Below are positions 25,084 through 33,924 of a DNA stretch of 64,000 nucleotides, piece by piece. Source of the stretch: Oscillospiraceae bacterium (GTDB lineage: Bacteria; Bacillota; Clostridia; Oscillospirales; Oscillospiraceae); assembly GCA_021205095.1 (NCBI GenBank), contig JAJPYE010000065.1, positions 47,056-111,055 on the forward strand. The letters are read 5' to 3'. Made by a program: the position numbers and the translations under genes. The notes under the pieces were generated by a model, which ran no database searches, was not told the DNA's origin, and was given only the letters and a program-made list of their open reading frames with translations. Each line of letters starts with the position of its first letter. The first letter of the stretch is position 1.

Positions 25084-25434
25084 ATGGCAAAAAATTCCTA
25101 TCGCGGCGGCGGATATGGCGGCATGAACCAGGCCGCTATGATGAAGCAAGCGCAGAAAATGCAGCAGGATCTGATCAAAATGCAGGCAGAACTGGAGGAA
25201 CAAACCTATACTGCCGCGTCCGGCGGCGGCGTGGTTAAGGCCACTGTTTCCGGCAAGCGAGAGCTGACCGAGGTAATCATCGACCCGGAAGCCGTTGACC
25301 CGGAGGACGTGGAAATGCTCCAGGACTTGATTGTTGCCGCCGTAAACGAAGCCCTTCGCAAGGCGGAGGAGGCGTCCAACCAATCCATGAGCCGGATCAC
25401 CGGGAATCTTGGCGGACTGGGCGGAATGTTCTGA
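25084..25434 (+). CDS. YbaB/EbfC family nucleoid-associated protein
   Basis: 116 residues. A Gly/Met-rich N-terminus (NSYRGGGYGGMNQAAMMKQ) leads into the coiled dimerisation helix KQAQKMQQDLIKMQAELEE, the strand region TAASGGGVVKATVSGKRELTEV and the helix DLIVAAVNEALRKAEEAS. EbfC proteins bind DNA as tweezer-like dimers and are typically encoded between dnaX and recR. Start at ATG 25084, after AGGAGA, 38 nt past the dnaX stop. Confidence 0.93.
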   Translation: MAKNSYRGGGYGGMNQAAMMKQAQKMQQDLIKMQAELEEQTYTAASGGGVVKATVSGKRELTEVIIDPEAVDPEDVEMLQDLIVAAVNEALRKAEEASNQSMSRITGNLGGLGGMF

Positions 25435-25460
25435 TTCTTTTCCGGCAGTACATTAACAGT

Positions 25461-25517
25461 ACCGGCGGCGTTATGGAAGCACAGCTCTGCGCGTCTTCCA
25501 TAGCGCCGCCGGTTTTC
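25461..25517 (+). terminator. Terminator of dnaX-ebfC
   Basis: Near-perfect 19-bp stem (25461-25479 / 25495-25513, one mismatch), T-rich 3' end. Confidence 0.85.
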
Positions 25518-25588
25518 CTGCGCAAAAATACCTCCATGCACACAAACCCGATAAATTGTTAATATAATAATATAATCTGGAAAAGCCA

Positions 25589-25618
25589 TTGACAAATTGC
25601 ATATTAGTGTAATAGAAT
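25589..25618 (+). promoter_or_regulatory. Promoter of the leucine-rich-repeat protein gene
   Basis: TTGACA (25589-25594), 18-nt spacer, TAGAAT (25613-25618), about 60 nt before the ribosome binding site AGGAGG. Confidence 0.7.
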
Positions 25619-25681
25619 GTTAATGGTTTGGATATATCTAATTATTTTGCGCTTTCCGCGCAAATCAGGAGGATAACAAAA

Positions 25682-28348
25682 ATGAAAAAGCGTACTCTGG
25701 CCCTACTCCTGGCGCTGGTTTTCAGTCTGTCTCTGCTCCCTGTGGGAGTGCTGGCAGAGGAAACCACTGATGACGAGGCTGAAGAAACCGTGATGGTCGT
25801 GTCAGAGGATAGCTCCACAACGGACTATACGGTCAACTGCACCCTGACATGCGACGGCGAGATGGTAACGGAGACCACAACGGCCAATTATTTTGATGAA
25901 GATGTCCAGCACACCATCTTCTACATGGAGATGGAAGTGGGCGAGTCCTGCGCACTGGGCCTTTCAGGCGCAGACACCGTCAGCCTGTCCACCTATAGCG
26001 GCGATGGAGCGGTGTCTATCAGCGACACCATCGTCACGGCGGAATCCGCCGGCTATGGGATTATAAGCCTGCTTGTAGACGAGACTGCCGCTACCTACAT
26101 CTACATCAATGTCACAGATTCCAGCGCCTATCCCACCTCCGGCTCCTGCGGCGATGGTCTGTCCTGGACGTTGGAGGAGGGAGTACTGACCATCTCTGGC
26201 ACCGGGGCCATGGACGATTATCTCACGTATTACAGCGGCCTTGACGAAAACAACGTAGTCTACACCCCTTGGTATGACAGCCGCGACAATATCACCGCCG
26301 TCGTGATAGAGGACGGCGTCACCAGCATTGGCGCAGGGGCCTTCTTTTACTGTACCAACCTGACCCGCGTCACCATCCCGTCCAGTGTTGCCTCCATTGG
26401 CAACGACGCCTTTGCCGACTGCCAGGGTCTGCCCAGCATCTCTATTCCTGCAAGCGTCACCAGTATTGGCAGCTATGCCTTTGCCTGGTGTACCAGTTTG
26501 ACCAGCATCACCATTCCCGCAGGCATCACGTCCATTGAGAACGGGACGTTCTTCTACTGCTCCAGCCTGACTCGCGTCACCTTCAGCGGCAACGCGCCCA
26601 GCTTTGGAGAATATGACGTATTCCTTGACGTCACCGCCACCGTCTACTACCCCGCGAACAACAACACCTGGACGGAAGACATTATGCTGGACTATGGCGG
26701 CGACATCACCTGGAGGGGGGCGGCGGAGCCTGTGATTGGCCCCGTCACCGGCGAGCTGGATGATATTCTTCTGAGCGTCGGCTGGTATACTTTTTCGAAC
26801 TATTTCGACCTGGGCGAGGATGCCTGGGAGCGGCTTATCTACCGCACGGTTGACGACTATATCTTCTATGAAGCCCAGTCCTCCTTCGACAGCTATCTGG
26901 TAGACGTCAGCAACGAATACGCGGGCTATGAGATCCCCTACGACCTGTTCATGGAACAGGTGGACGCCATGTTCGTCACCCACAGCGATATGAAGGATTT
27001 TCTCACCCGGCTCGGTGCATATGACGCGGCCTCGGACACCGTGACCGTCGAATACTACGGCGGCGAGGGCGACACCTGGACATGGGATGCCTTCACCACC
27101 TATGAGGACGAGGATTACATCTACGTCCAGGGCGTTTATTCCAGCGGTATTGCTGAGGCCGGTGACTTCACCCTGACCGACGACATGGTGGAAAACATCG
27201 ACTATTATATCCGCAGCTACGGCTCCCACGGAGAACTTACCACCCCCATCGAGCTGGTGCTGGTGCGCTCCGGCGAGGGATATAAAATCGCCGCCTTCCG
27301 GGAGGTCTCCTTCTACATCATCGACAACGTGCTGTATAACCGGGTCGAACAGGATGACGGCACAACAGCAACCGACATATACTACCCGCTTACCGTAAAC
27401 ATCAGTACCACAGCGGACGGTGTGGAAACCGCACTGAACTCTACCCTCTCCTTTAGTCAGGGGACTGTTACCTCGGAGGATTCCCTGGTAACTGTCGCCT
27501 TCGACAGCGGGATGAATTACTACCTTAATGGCGCCGCCTGGCGGGCGGAGAACGGGGCCGTCACCTTTGACGTTGCCGTCCCGGAGGGATATACGGTTAC
27601 TGTAACCTATTCGGACGATAGCGAAACCGACAAAGCTGTGACCGAATATAGCTCTGGCGGCTACGAGATTCTTCCCGACGGCGGACTTACCATTCATGTG
27701 ACAATCGAGGCAGAAACGGAAACTGTGGAAACTCCCGCACCTACGAACCCTCCCGCTGAGGAGACAACCAAGATTGAGACGAACGCTCTGACTGAGGTAC
27801 CTGAAGGCCTGAGTGATATATACGCCAGCACAGAGGCTCTGACGGACGACCTGGTCGCCCTGGTGACGGCGGAGACCTCCTATACGGAGGAGAACGTCGT
27901 GGTCTTTGACGTAGTCCTGCAAATCAGTACCGACGGCGGTATAACATGGACGGATGCCACGGAGGAGGATTTCCCTGTCGAGGGCATTACTGTAACACTC
28001 CCCTATCCCGACGAAACAGATTCCTCTTATGATTTTGTCGTCGCACATATGTTCACCATAACCAGCGAGCGGCTAGGCACCGTAGCCGGCGAGGTAGAGT
28101 ATCCCGCCGTGACCAAGACCGCCAACGGTATCCAGGTCACGCTAAAGGGTCTGTCTCCTGTGGCCATTGCCTGGACGGAGGGCGCGGCAGCTACTGCCAC
28201 CCCCACGGCAACTGCTGCCACTGCTGCCCCCGCTGTAACCGCTCCCAACACCGGGGATGAAATGAACGCTGCCCTATGGCTTACGCTGGCGTTCCTCTGC
28301 GCCGCCGGTCTGACTGTAACTGTTGTAGCGCGGAAAAAGAAAGGCTGA
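25682..28348 (+). CDS. BspA-type leucine-rich-repeat surface protein with sortase-like C-terminal signal
   Basis: 888 residues. Signal peptide (KKRTLALLLALVFSLSLLP..VLA|EE). Residues ~150-210 resemble the strand module GTCGDxLxWTLxxGxLTISG; ~210-330 hold four to five LRR_5 repeats (VTSIGAGAFFYCTNLTRVTIP and variants). A unique middle (~350-650) is rich in acidic and aromatic residues; ~715-850 resembles a wall-protein module. The tail is Ala/Thr/Pro-rich, then APNTGDE, a hydrophobic helix and ARKKKG: a PxTG-type sortase signal. Adhesion or host/polysaccharide contact is inferred. Monocistronic with own promoter and terminator; start after AGGAGG. Confidence 0.85.
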   Translation: MKKRTLALLLALVFSLSLLPVGVLAEETTDDEAEETVMVVSEDSSTTDYTVNCTLTCDGEMVTETTTANYFDEDVQHTIFYMEMEVGESCALGLSGADTVSLSTYSGDGAVSISDTIVTAESAGYGIISLLVDETAATYIYINVTDSSAYPTSGSCGDGLSWTLEEGVLTISGTGAMDDYLTYYSGLDENNVVYTPWYDSRDNITAVVIEDGVTSIGAGAFFYCTNLTRVTIPSSVASIGNDAFADCQGLPSISIPASVTSIGSYAFAWCTSLTSITIPAGITSIENGTFFYCSSLTRVTFSGNAPSFGEYDVFLDVTATVYYPANNNTWTEDIMLDYGGDITWRGAAEPVIGPVTGELDDILLSVGWYTFSNYFDLGEDAWERLIYRTVDDYIFYEAQSSFDSYLVDVSNEYAGYEIPYDLFMEQVDAMFVTHSDMKDFLTRLGAYDAASDTVTVEYYGGEGDTWTWDAFTTYEDEDYIYVQGVYSSGIAEAGDFTLTDDMVENIDYYIRSYGSHGELTTPIELVLVRSGEGYKIAAFREVSFYIIDNVLYNRVEQDDGTTATDIYYPLTVNISTTADGVETALNSTLSFSQGTVTSEDSLVTVAFDSGMNYYLNGAAWRAENGAVTFDVAVPEGYTVTVTYSDDSETDKAVTEYSSGGYEILPDGGLTIHVTIEAETETVETPAPTNPPAEETTKIETNALTEVPEGLSDIYASTEALTDDLVALVTAETSYTEENVVVFDVVLQISTDGGITWTDATEEDFPVEGITVTLPYPDETDSSYDFVVAHMFTITSERLGTVAGEVEYPAVTKTANGIQVTLKGLSPVAIAWTEGAAATATPTATAATAAPAVTAPNTGDEMNAALWLTLAFLCAAGLTVTVVARKKKG

Positions 28349-28361
28349 TAACAAAGTATTT

Positions 28362-28403
28362 AATGGCCGCATCAAAGTATTTCCTTTGATGCGGCCATTT
28401 CTG
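28362..28403 (+). terminator. Terminator of the leucine-rich-repeat gene
   Basis: Perfect 16-bp stem (28362-28377 / 28384-28399), short loop, T-containing tail. Confidence 0.85.
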
Positions 28404-28459
28404 TGTCATTATAACATAAAAATTTTTAACTATTTGCCCCTTTCAGACCGTCAGAATGG

Positions 28460-28488
28460 TTTACTTGCGGGCATAAATCTGATAAAAT
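28460..28488 (+). promoter_or_regulatory. Promoter with shared spacer module (copy 1)
   Basis: TTTACT (28460-28465), 17-nt spacer beginning TGCGGG, TAAAAT (28483-28488). The block TTTACTTGCGGG followed by CATAAATCTG recurs almost identically before the aldehyde dehydrogenase gene. Confidence 0.6.
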
Positions 28489-28520
28489 GACCGTATACAC
28501 TATTTGAGGGGTACAGATGT

Positions 28521-29738
28521 ATGAAAACCATATATTATGACAAGGACATCCCCCGCATCCTTCTGACCAAGGGCGCGGCAAAGTTTAAAGCTACGCGGGG
28601 ACTTCTGTATACGGGAATCAACGCGGTGAAATTCAATGTAAATATCCCTGACCCGCCGCTGCCGGCGGATAACTGGGTGCGGGTAAAGAATATCGCCTGT
28701 GGCGTTTGTGGCACGGACGTCAGCTTTTTCAAATCCACCACCGGCACCAACTCCGCCCTGGAGCCTATCCCCGCCAGCAAAAAGACCTTCCTGGGTCATG
28801 AAAACGTGGGCGTAATCTCCGAGGTAGGGGCCGCCGTCACGGATTTCAAGGTGGGCGACCGGGTTGGCATCCGGGCTTACATGGCCGGGTGCGACAACAA
28901 GGATCTGCCCCGCTGCAAAAACTGCGCCGAGGGCAACTACAGCCTCTGCACGAACTACGGGGCCAAGCCCCGCTTTGACCTGGAATGGACGGGCGCGGGT
29001 TGGGGTGACAGCTTCATTGCGCCACAGCAGCAGCTGTATCATGTCTATGACGAGCTGACCAACGACCAGGCGGTGATGATTGAGCCGAGCTGCGTGTCCG
29101 TCCACGCCGTTTTGCTGAATCCGCCTAAGGCGGGTGAAAAAATTCTGGTCATGGGCTGCGGCGTCATCGGCCTCGGCATTGTCCAGGCTCTGCGGGTGAT
29201 TCAGCCGGACTGCGAGATATGGGCCATGAGCCGCACCAAGGACAAGCTGGACTTTGCCCTGCGGTTGGGCGCTGACCACATCCTCACCGGCGACGCCCTG
29301 GAGGCCGCCAGCGAGGCCACCGGCGGCAGCGAGGTCTATCAGGGCATGAGCCACAAAAACCGCTATTTCTTCGGCGGCTTCGACCGGCTGTATGACTGCA
29401 TCGGCGGCGACTGGGCCAACACCTTGGGCGTTCGTCTGCTGGCCTCCCGCGGCACCTTTGTGAAGGTGGGCCACCACATGAACGCCGTAAAATATGACGA
29501 GACTCCGGTCTGGTGGCAGGAGCTGACCGTGATCGGCGTAGACTCTCACGGCATGGAGGAATACGAGGGCCGGAAGCTCTACACCTTCGACCTGGTACAG
29601 GAGTGGATGCGGGACGGCAAATATTCCGTGGACGGCTTTGTGTCCCACCACTTCAAGCTGGACGACTATAAAAAGGCCTATAAGCTGGCCATGGAGAACC
29701 CTCCCGGCGTGTTCAAAATCGTTCTGGATTGTCAATAA
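28521..29738 (+). CDS. Zinc-dependent medium-chain alcohol/polyol dehydrogenase
   Basis: 405 residues. Catalytic zinc residues CGVCGTDVSFF and GHENVGV; structural-zinc cysteines in CKNCAEGNYSLC; Rossmann motif VMGCGVIGLGIVQAL. N-terminal GroES-like and C-terminal NAD(P)-binding domains are complete, with an insertion (~245-280, around SEVYQGMSHKNRYFFGGFD). Substrate is unknown; the family oxidises alcohols, polyols or threonine. Own promoter, ribosome binding site GAGGGG and strong terminator; it shares an unusual promoter block with the aldehyde dehydrogenase gene that follows, suggesting an alcohol-to-aldehyde-to-acid pair under common control. Confidence 0.87.
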   Translation: MKTIYYDKDIPRILLTKGAAKFKATRGLLYTGINAVKFNVNIPDPPLPADNWVRVKNIACGVCGTDVSFFKSTTGTNSALEPIPASKKTFLGHENVGVISEVGAAVTDFKVGDRVGIRAYMAGCDNKDLPRCKNCAEGNYSLCTNYGAKPRFDLEWTGAGWGDSFIAPQQQLYHVYDELTNDQAVMIEPSCVSVHAVLLNPPKAGEKILVMGCGVIGLGIVQALRVIQPDCEIWAMSRTKDKLDFALRLGADHILTGDALEAASEATGGSEVYQGMSHKNRYFFGGFDRLYDCIGGDWANTLGVRLLASRGTFVKVGHHMNAVKYDETPVWWQELTVIGVDSHGMEEYEGRKLYTFDLVQEWMRDGKYSVDGFVSHHFKLDDYKKAYKLAMENPPGVFKIVLDCQ

Positions 29739-29744
29739 AAGCAA

Positions 29745-29779
29745 AAAATTCCGAGCCCCTGCGGCCTCGGAATTTTTTT
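29745..29779 (+). terminator. Terminator of the dehydrogenase gene
   Basis: Perfect 11-bp stem (29745-29755 / 29766-29776) and a T-run to 29779. Confidence 0.88.
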
Positions 29780-29795
29780 GCTGACTAAAATCATG

Positions 29796-29824
29796 TTTAC
29801 TTGCGGGTAAAAATCTGTTATTCT
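29796..29824 (+). promoter_or_regulatory. Promoter with shared spacer module (copy 2)
   Basis: TTTACT (29796-29801), 17-nt spacer TGCGGG + TAAAAATCTG.., TATTCT (29819-29824). Over 22 nt it differs from copy 1 (28460-28481) at only two positions. Confidence 0.6.
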
Positions 29825-29879
29825 TAATATAATAACATGGATTACTTAGGAGGATACCGCCCTAGGAGCGGCAAATATT

Positions 29880-31241
29880 ATGGATTTTGAGGAACTGATT
29901 GCGAAGCAGCGGGCTTATTTTGCCACCGGCGCTACCCGTACGCTGGAAAACAGGCTGTCCGCCCTGGAAAAGCTGCGGGATGCCGTGAAGGAGTTTCAGC
30001 CCCGGCTGTATGAGGCGCTGGAGGACGATTTGAATAAAACGCCCTACGAGGCGTATCTGACTGAGCTGGGTCTTGTATACAGCGATTTGAACTATATCAC
30101 CCGCCACCTGAAAAAGTGGGTCAAGGATGAAAAAGTCCCCGGCGGCGTTTGTCTGATGCCCAGCAAGTGCCGTCTCAGCCCGGAGCCATACGGCGTGGTG
30201 CTGATCGTAAGCCCCTGGAACTATCCCGTGAACCTGAGCCTGCTGCCCCTGATGGGCGCCCTGGCCGCCGGAAACTGCGTGGTGCTGAAGCCCTCCGGCC
30301 AAACGCCCCACACAAGCGCCGTGCTGGCGGAGCTTCTGGCCAGCGTATTCCCGCCGGAGCAGGTCTCCGTTATAACTGGCACCCACGACCAGTGCCAGGG
30401 CCTTTTGGAACAAAAGTGGGACTATATCTTTTTCACCGGCTCCCAGGCGGGAGGCCAGGCCGTCATGCGGGCCGCGGCGGAAAATCTCATTCCCTTCACC
30501 CTGGAGCTTGGGGGCAAAAACCCGACGATTATCGACCCCACCGCCGACCTGAAGCGGGCCGCCAAGCGCATTGCCTATGCCAAGTGCCTGAACGCGGGCC
30601 AGACCTGCGTGGCCCCGGACTATGTGCTGATACACGAGAGCATCCGGGACGCGTTTGTGGAGGAATACCGAAAGGCCGTGGCAAAATTCTTCCCCAAAGG
30701 GGACATGAGCAGCATGGTCAGCATCGTGAACGACCATCACTTCCAGCGGCTTCTTGGACTGGTGGAGAGCGGCAACGCCCCCATCAGTGGAGATGCAGAC
30801 CCGGAGCTGAGGATGATCCCCCCCGCCCTGCTGGTGGACGTTGACCCCAACGGCCCCGTCATGGAGCGGGAGGTCTTTGGCCCGGTGCTGCCCGTGCTGA
30901 CATGGACAGACCTGAACTGGTGCGTCAGCTATATACACGGCAAGGGTAAGCCCCTGGCTCTGTATGTCTTTACAGAGGATGAATCCATCGCGAAGCGCAT
31001 GGCGGACGCCTGCTCCTCCGGGGCTGTGTTTATAAACGACTGCCTGCTCCAGGCCGCCAGCAGCACCGTCCCCTTCGGCGGCGTGGGCCAGTCCGGGACG
31101 GGAGCCTATCACGGCAAAGCCAGCTTTGACACCTTCACCCACTACCGTCCTGTGCTGGAGCGGAAGAAAATCGACCTGCCCGTGCGGTATTTCCCTTTCA
31201 ACAAGCTCAAAATGAAGCTGCTCACCATGTTCGTGCGGTGA
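29880..31241 (+). CDS. Aldehyde dehydrogenase (ALDH3-like)
   Basis: 453 residues, NAD(P)+-dependent oxidation of aldehydes. Conserved blocks: IVSPWNYPVNLSLLPLMGALAAGN, VVLKPSGQTP, FTGSQAGGQAV, catalytic Glu in TLELGGKNPTII, catalytic Cys in NAGQTCVAPDYVL, EVFGPVLPVLTW and PFGGVGQSGTGAYHGKASFD. The ~450-residue length and a basic/hydrophobic tail (RYFPFNKLKMKLLTMF) fit the class 3 group that tolerates long-chain or aromatic aldehydes and can be membrane-associated. Own promoter (shared module) and terminator. Confidence 0.92.
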   Translation: MDFEELIAKQRAYFATGATRTLENRLSALEKLRDAVKEFQPRLYEALEDDLNKTPYEAYLTELGLVYSDLNYITRHLKKWVKDEKVPGGVCLMPSKCRLSPEPYGVVLIVSPWNYPVNLSLLPLMGALAAGNCVVLKPSGQTPHTSAVLAELLASVFPPEQVSVITGTHDQCQGLLEQKWDYIFFTGSQAGGQAVMRAAAENLIPFTLELGGKNPTIIDPTADLKRAAKRIAYAKCLNAGQTCVAPDYVLIHESIRDAFVEEYRKAVAKFFPKGDMSSMVSIVNDHHFQRLLGLVESGNAPISGDADPELRMIPPALLVDVDPNGPVMEREVFGPVLPVLTWTDLNWCVSYIHGKGKPLALYVFTEDESIAKRMADACSSGAVFINDCLLQAASSTVPFGGVGQSGTGAYHGKASFDTFTHYRPVLERKKIDLPVRYFPFNKLKMKLLTMFVR

Positions 31242-31260
31242 GTCCCATACTGATTTCAGC

Positions 31261-31294
31261 GGAAGCGACATCGCGTGATGCCGCTTCCGTTTTG
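31261..31294 (+). terminator. Terminator of the aldehyde dehydrogenase gene
   Basis: CGGAAGCG (31261-31268) pairs with CGCTTCCG (31283-31290), with an inner CATC/GATG stem, then TTTTGTT. Confidence 0.8.
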
Positions 31295-31334
31295 TTATCG
31301 CTTATTTATCAATGACACTCTGACTATAAGGGCC

Positions 31335-31364
31335 TTGACGGCAAAGCTATTAATGTGATATGAT
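31335..31364 (+). promoter_or_regulatory. Promoter of the SPFH operon
   Basis: TTGACG (31335-31340), 18-nt spacer, TATGAT (31359-31364). Confidence 0.65.
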
Positions 31365-31395
31365 TTTAATATCAAAAATATAGGAGGCCACTCAC

Positions 31396-32430
31396 ATGGA
31401 AAAAGCTGAAATCCGCGAAATCCTGCTCGACAACCCCAAAAAAGGAATGCCCGTACTCATCGGGGTGATTCTGTCCTATATCGCAGCCATCGGTCTGTGC
31501 GTTCTGGGCGCGTTTATATCGGGCGTTTTAGGCACCTTTCTGCTGATTGTCAGCATCGTCTGGATGTGCCTGGGCTGGATTCTTTTGTGCGGACTGAAAA
31601 CCCTCAAGCCCCAGGAGGCCCTGGTGCTGACTCTGTTCGGCAACTATCTCGGCACGCTGAAGGGCGCGGGCTTTTACTGGGTAAACCCCTTCTGCACCGG
31701 GGTGAACCCCGCCTCCAAGACCAAGCTGAACCAGTCCGGGGACGTGGACGGAGGCCGCAAGTCACCTGTGCTTATATCGGCAGACAGCCTGAATGTGTCC
31801 CTGGATATGGAAACGGGCAAAAAGCTATCCCTGAAAATGATGACCCTGAACAACGCCAAGCAGAAGATAAACGACTGCCTGGGCAATCCTGTGGAAATCG
31901 GCATCGCCGTCATCTGGCGGGTGACGGACACGGCCAAGGCCGTTTTCGCCGTGGATAACTACAAGGAGTACCTGTCCCTCCAGTGCGACAGCGCGCTGCG
32001 GAACGTGGTGCGGATGTACCCCTATGATGTGTCCCCCAACGTGGACACCACCGGGGACGGCATGGCGGACGACGGCAGTCTGCGGGGTTCCAGCGAGGTG
32101 GTGGCAAACCGCATCCGCCAGGAGATTCAGGAGAAGGTGAATGAGGCCGGGCTGGAAATTTTGGAGACCCGCATCACCTATCTTGCCTACGCCACGGAGA
32201 TTGCCGCCGTCATGCTCCAGCGCCAACAGGCCAGCGCCATCATCGATGCCCGGAAGATGATTGTGGACGGGGCCGTGGGCATGGTGGAAATGGCCCTAGA
32301 ACGGCTGAACGAGAGCGGCGTTGTGGAGTTGGACGAGGAGCGCAAGGCCGCCATGGTGTCGAACCTTCTGGTCGTCCTGTGCGGCAACAAGGATGCCCAG
32401 CCCGTGGTCAACTCCGGGAGCCTGTATTAA
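31396..32430 (+). CDS. SPFH (stomatin/flotillin-like) membrane protein
   Basis: 344 residues. Two N-terminal membrane helices (MPVLIGVILSYIAAIGLCVLGAF, GVLGTFLLIVSIVWMCLGWILLCG) precede the SPFH core: KTLKPQEALVLTLFGNYLGTLKGAGFYWVNPF, then IGIAVIWRVTDTAKAVFAVDNYKEYLSLQCDSALRNV and the helical ENGLEILETRITYLAYATEIAAVMLQRQQA segment. SPFH proteins assemble into membrane cages or platforms; the specific client is unknown. A 58-residue ribbon-helix-helix protein starts 3 nt after its stop, an arrangement seen repeatedly in Firmicutes. Confidence 0.88.
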   Translation: MEKAEIREILLDNPKKGMPVLIGVILSYIAAIGLCVLGAFISGVLGTFLLIVSIVWMCLGWILLCGLKTLKPQEALVLTLFGNYLGTLKGAGFYWVNPFCTGVNPASKTKLNQSGDVDGGRKSPVLISADSLNVSLDMETGKKLSLKMMTLNNAKQKINDCLGNPVEIGIAVIWRVTDTAKAVFAVDNYKEYLSLQCDSALRNVVRMYPYDVSPNVDTTGDGMADDGSLRGSSEVVANRIRQEIQEKVNEAGLEILETRITYLAYATEIAAVMLQRQQASAIIDARKMIVDGAVGMVEMALERLNESGVVELDEERKAAMVSNLLVVLCGNKDAQPVVNSGSLY

Positions 32431-32433
32431 ATC

Positions 32434-32610
32434 ATGGCGGAGAAATCCGAGAAAAAACAGGTACCCCTGCGCCTGAGCCAGCAGCTATACAACGACCTGG
32501 CCGCCTGGGCCGAGGACGATTTCCGTTCCGTAAACGGTCAAATCGAATATCTCCTGAGTGAGTGCGTCAAGCAGCATAAAAAAGGCCGCAAACATTCTCA
32601 AGATCAATAA
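32434..32610 (+). CDS. Small Arc-type ribbon-helix-helix protein, SPFH partner
   Basis: 58 residues. It begins MAEKSEKKQVPLRLSQQLYN, a strand-type N-terminus followed by two helices (LYNDLAAWAEDDF and VNGQIEYLLSECVKQHKK), matching the Arc/MetJ ribbon-helix-helix fold. It starts 3 nt after the SPFH stop, so it is translationally coupled. Could be a DNA-binding regulator or an adaptor for the SPFH complex; no operator was recognised. Confidence 0.75.
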   Translation: MAEKSEKKQVPLRLSQQLYNDLAAWAEDDFRSVNGQIEYLLSECVKQHKKGRKHSQDQ

Positions 32611-32635
32611 CTGGTTTCAATGCACCTGCAAAAGA

Positions 32636-32666
32636 GCAGCAGTTCTGGTTAAGCCGGAACTGCTGC
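32636..32666. terminator. Bidirectional terminator between convergent operons
   Basis: 13-bp stem (32636-32648 / 32654-32666, one G-T type mismatch), loop TTAAG, A-rich before and T-rich after. Confidence 0.8.
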
Positions 32667-32756
32667 CTTTGTATTTGGGATAAAGAAGGATGAGAATTAT
32701 TCAGCAGGTTAAGTCTGACAAGGTTCTTTACTGTCTGCTGTAATGCAATACCCAAA

Positions 32757-33923
32757 TTATCGCTTTGATATTTTCTTGTAAATACTCTCCAAGCGGTTCA
32801 GGGCTTCATAAAGCGTATCATCCTTTTTGGCGAAGTGGAGGCGAATCAGGTGGTTCACAGGCTCACGGAAGAAGCTGGAACCAGGGACAGCCCCCACCCC
32901 CACGTCTCTGGCTAAGGTTTCGCAAAATTCCAGGTCGCTGTCATATCCAAACTCGCCGATGTCCATCAGAATGTAATAGGCTCCCTGGGGGAAGGTATAC
33001 CCCAGGCCAATACGCTTCAGGCCATCCATGAACAGATCCCGGCGGTGGGTATAGTCCCGCTGGAGCTGCTCGTAATAGGCCGGGCCGAATTTCAGCCCCG
33101 GTATCACCGCCTCCTGGAGCGGCGCCGCCGCGCCCACCGTGAGAAAATCATGCACCTTTTTAATGCGCTCGGTAATCTCCGGCGGGGCGATGGTATAGCC
33201 CAGCCGCCAGCCGGTGATGGAGAAGGTCTTGGAAAGGCTTGAGCAGGATATGGTGCGCTCCCACATCCCCGGCAGGGAGGCGAAATAAACGTGTTCATAG
33301 GGCGCGTATACAATATGCTCATACACCTCATCAGTGATAACATAAGCGTCGTATTTTTCCGCAAGGCAGGCGATAAATTCCAGCTCCTGACGGGTAAACA
33401 CCTTGCCGCTGGGATTGGACGGATTGCACAGTATTAGTGCCTTAGGCCGCTGGCGAAAAGCGTCCTCCAGCACCTCCGGGTCAAAGCTGAAATCCGGGGG
33501 CGTCAGGGGAACGTAAATTGGCTCCGCCCCGGACAGAATGGTGTCCGCCCCGTAGTTTTCATAGAAAGGGGAGAAAATGACCACCTTGTCCCCTGGATTT
33601 GCCACAGTCATCATAGCGGCCATCATAGCCTCCGTGCTGCCGCAGGTGACGACAATGTTCTCGTTGGGGTCAATGGGCAGGCCCATGTAGTGGGACTGCT
33701 TCTCCGCCAGGGCCTCCCGCAGGTTCTGCGCCCCCCAGGTGGTGGAGTACTGATGGAAATCCTCCCGGCTCACCTCCGCCAGCCGCTCCAGAATCGCCTT
33801 CGGCGGGTCAAAATCCGGGAACCCCTGGGACAGGTTCACCGCCCCGTATTGATTGGAAATGCGCGTCATGCGCCGAATGACCGAATCGGTAAACTCCGAC
33901 GTGCGCTGAGATAGCTTCTGCAT
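32757..33923 (-). CDS. Class I aminotransferase, methionine/aromatic aminotransferase-like
   Basis: 388 residues. PLP enzyme with INLSQGFPDF-like start (VNLSQGFPDFDPP), YSTTWGAQNLREALAEK, VTCGSTEAMMA, CNPSNPSGKVFTRQE, DEVYEHIVY and the Schiff-base lysine in SSLSKTFSITGWRLGY. This subgroup (kynurenine/glutamine transaminase- and MtnE-like enzymes) commonly transaminates methionine and aromatic 2-oxo acids, including 4-methylthio-2-oxobutanoate. It is the last gene of the met operon, starting one base after the stop of the D-2-hydroxyacid dehydrogenase; start at 33923 rather than further upstream. Role in the operon is inferred. Confidence 0.87.
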   Translation of the reverse strand: MQKLSQRTSEFTDSVIRRMTRISNQYGAVNLSQGFPDFDPPKAILERLAEVSREDFHQYSTTWGAQNLREALAEKQSHYMGLPIDPNENIVVTCGSTEAMMAAMMTVANPGDKVVIFSPFYENYGADTILSGAEPIYVPLTPPDFSFDPEVLEDAFRQRPKALILCNPSNPSGKVFTRQELEFIACLAEKYDAYVITDEVYEHIVYAPYEHVYFASLPGMWERTISCSSLSKTFSITGWRLGYTIAPPEITERIKKVHDFLTVGAAAPLQEAVIPGLKFGPAYYEQLQRDYTHRRDLFMDGLKRIGLGYTFPQGAYYILMDIGEFGYDSDLEFCETLARDVGVGAVPGSSFFREPVNHLIRLHFAKKDDTLYEALNRLESIYKKISKR

Positions 33924-33924
33924 G

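Noticed and set aside
25964..28048. 694-codon open frame antisense to the leucine-rich-repeat protein
   Set aside because: No ribosome binding site or family motif; shadow of the signal-peptide-bearing surface protein.
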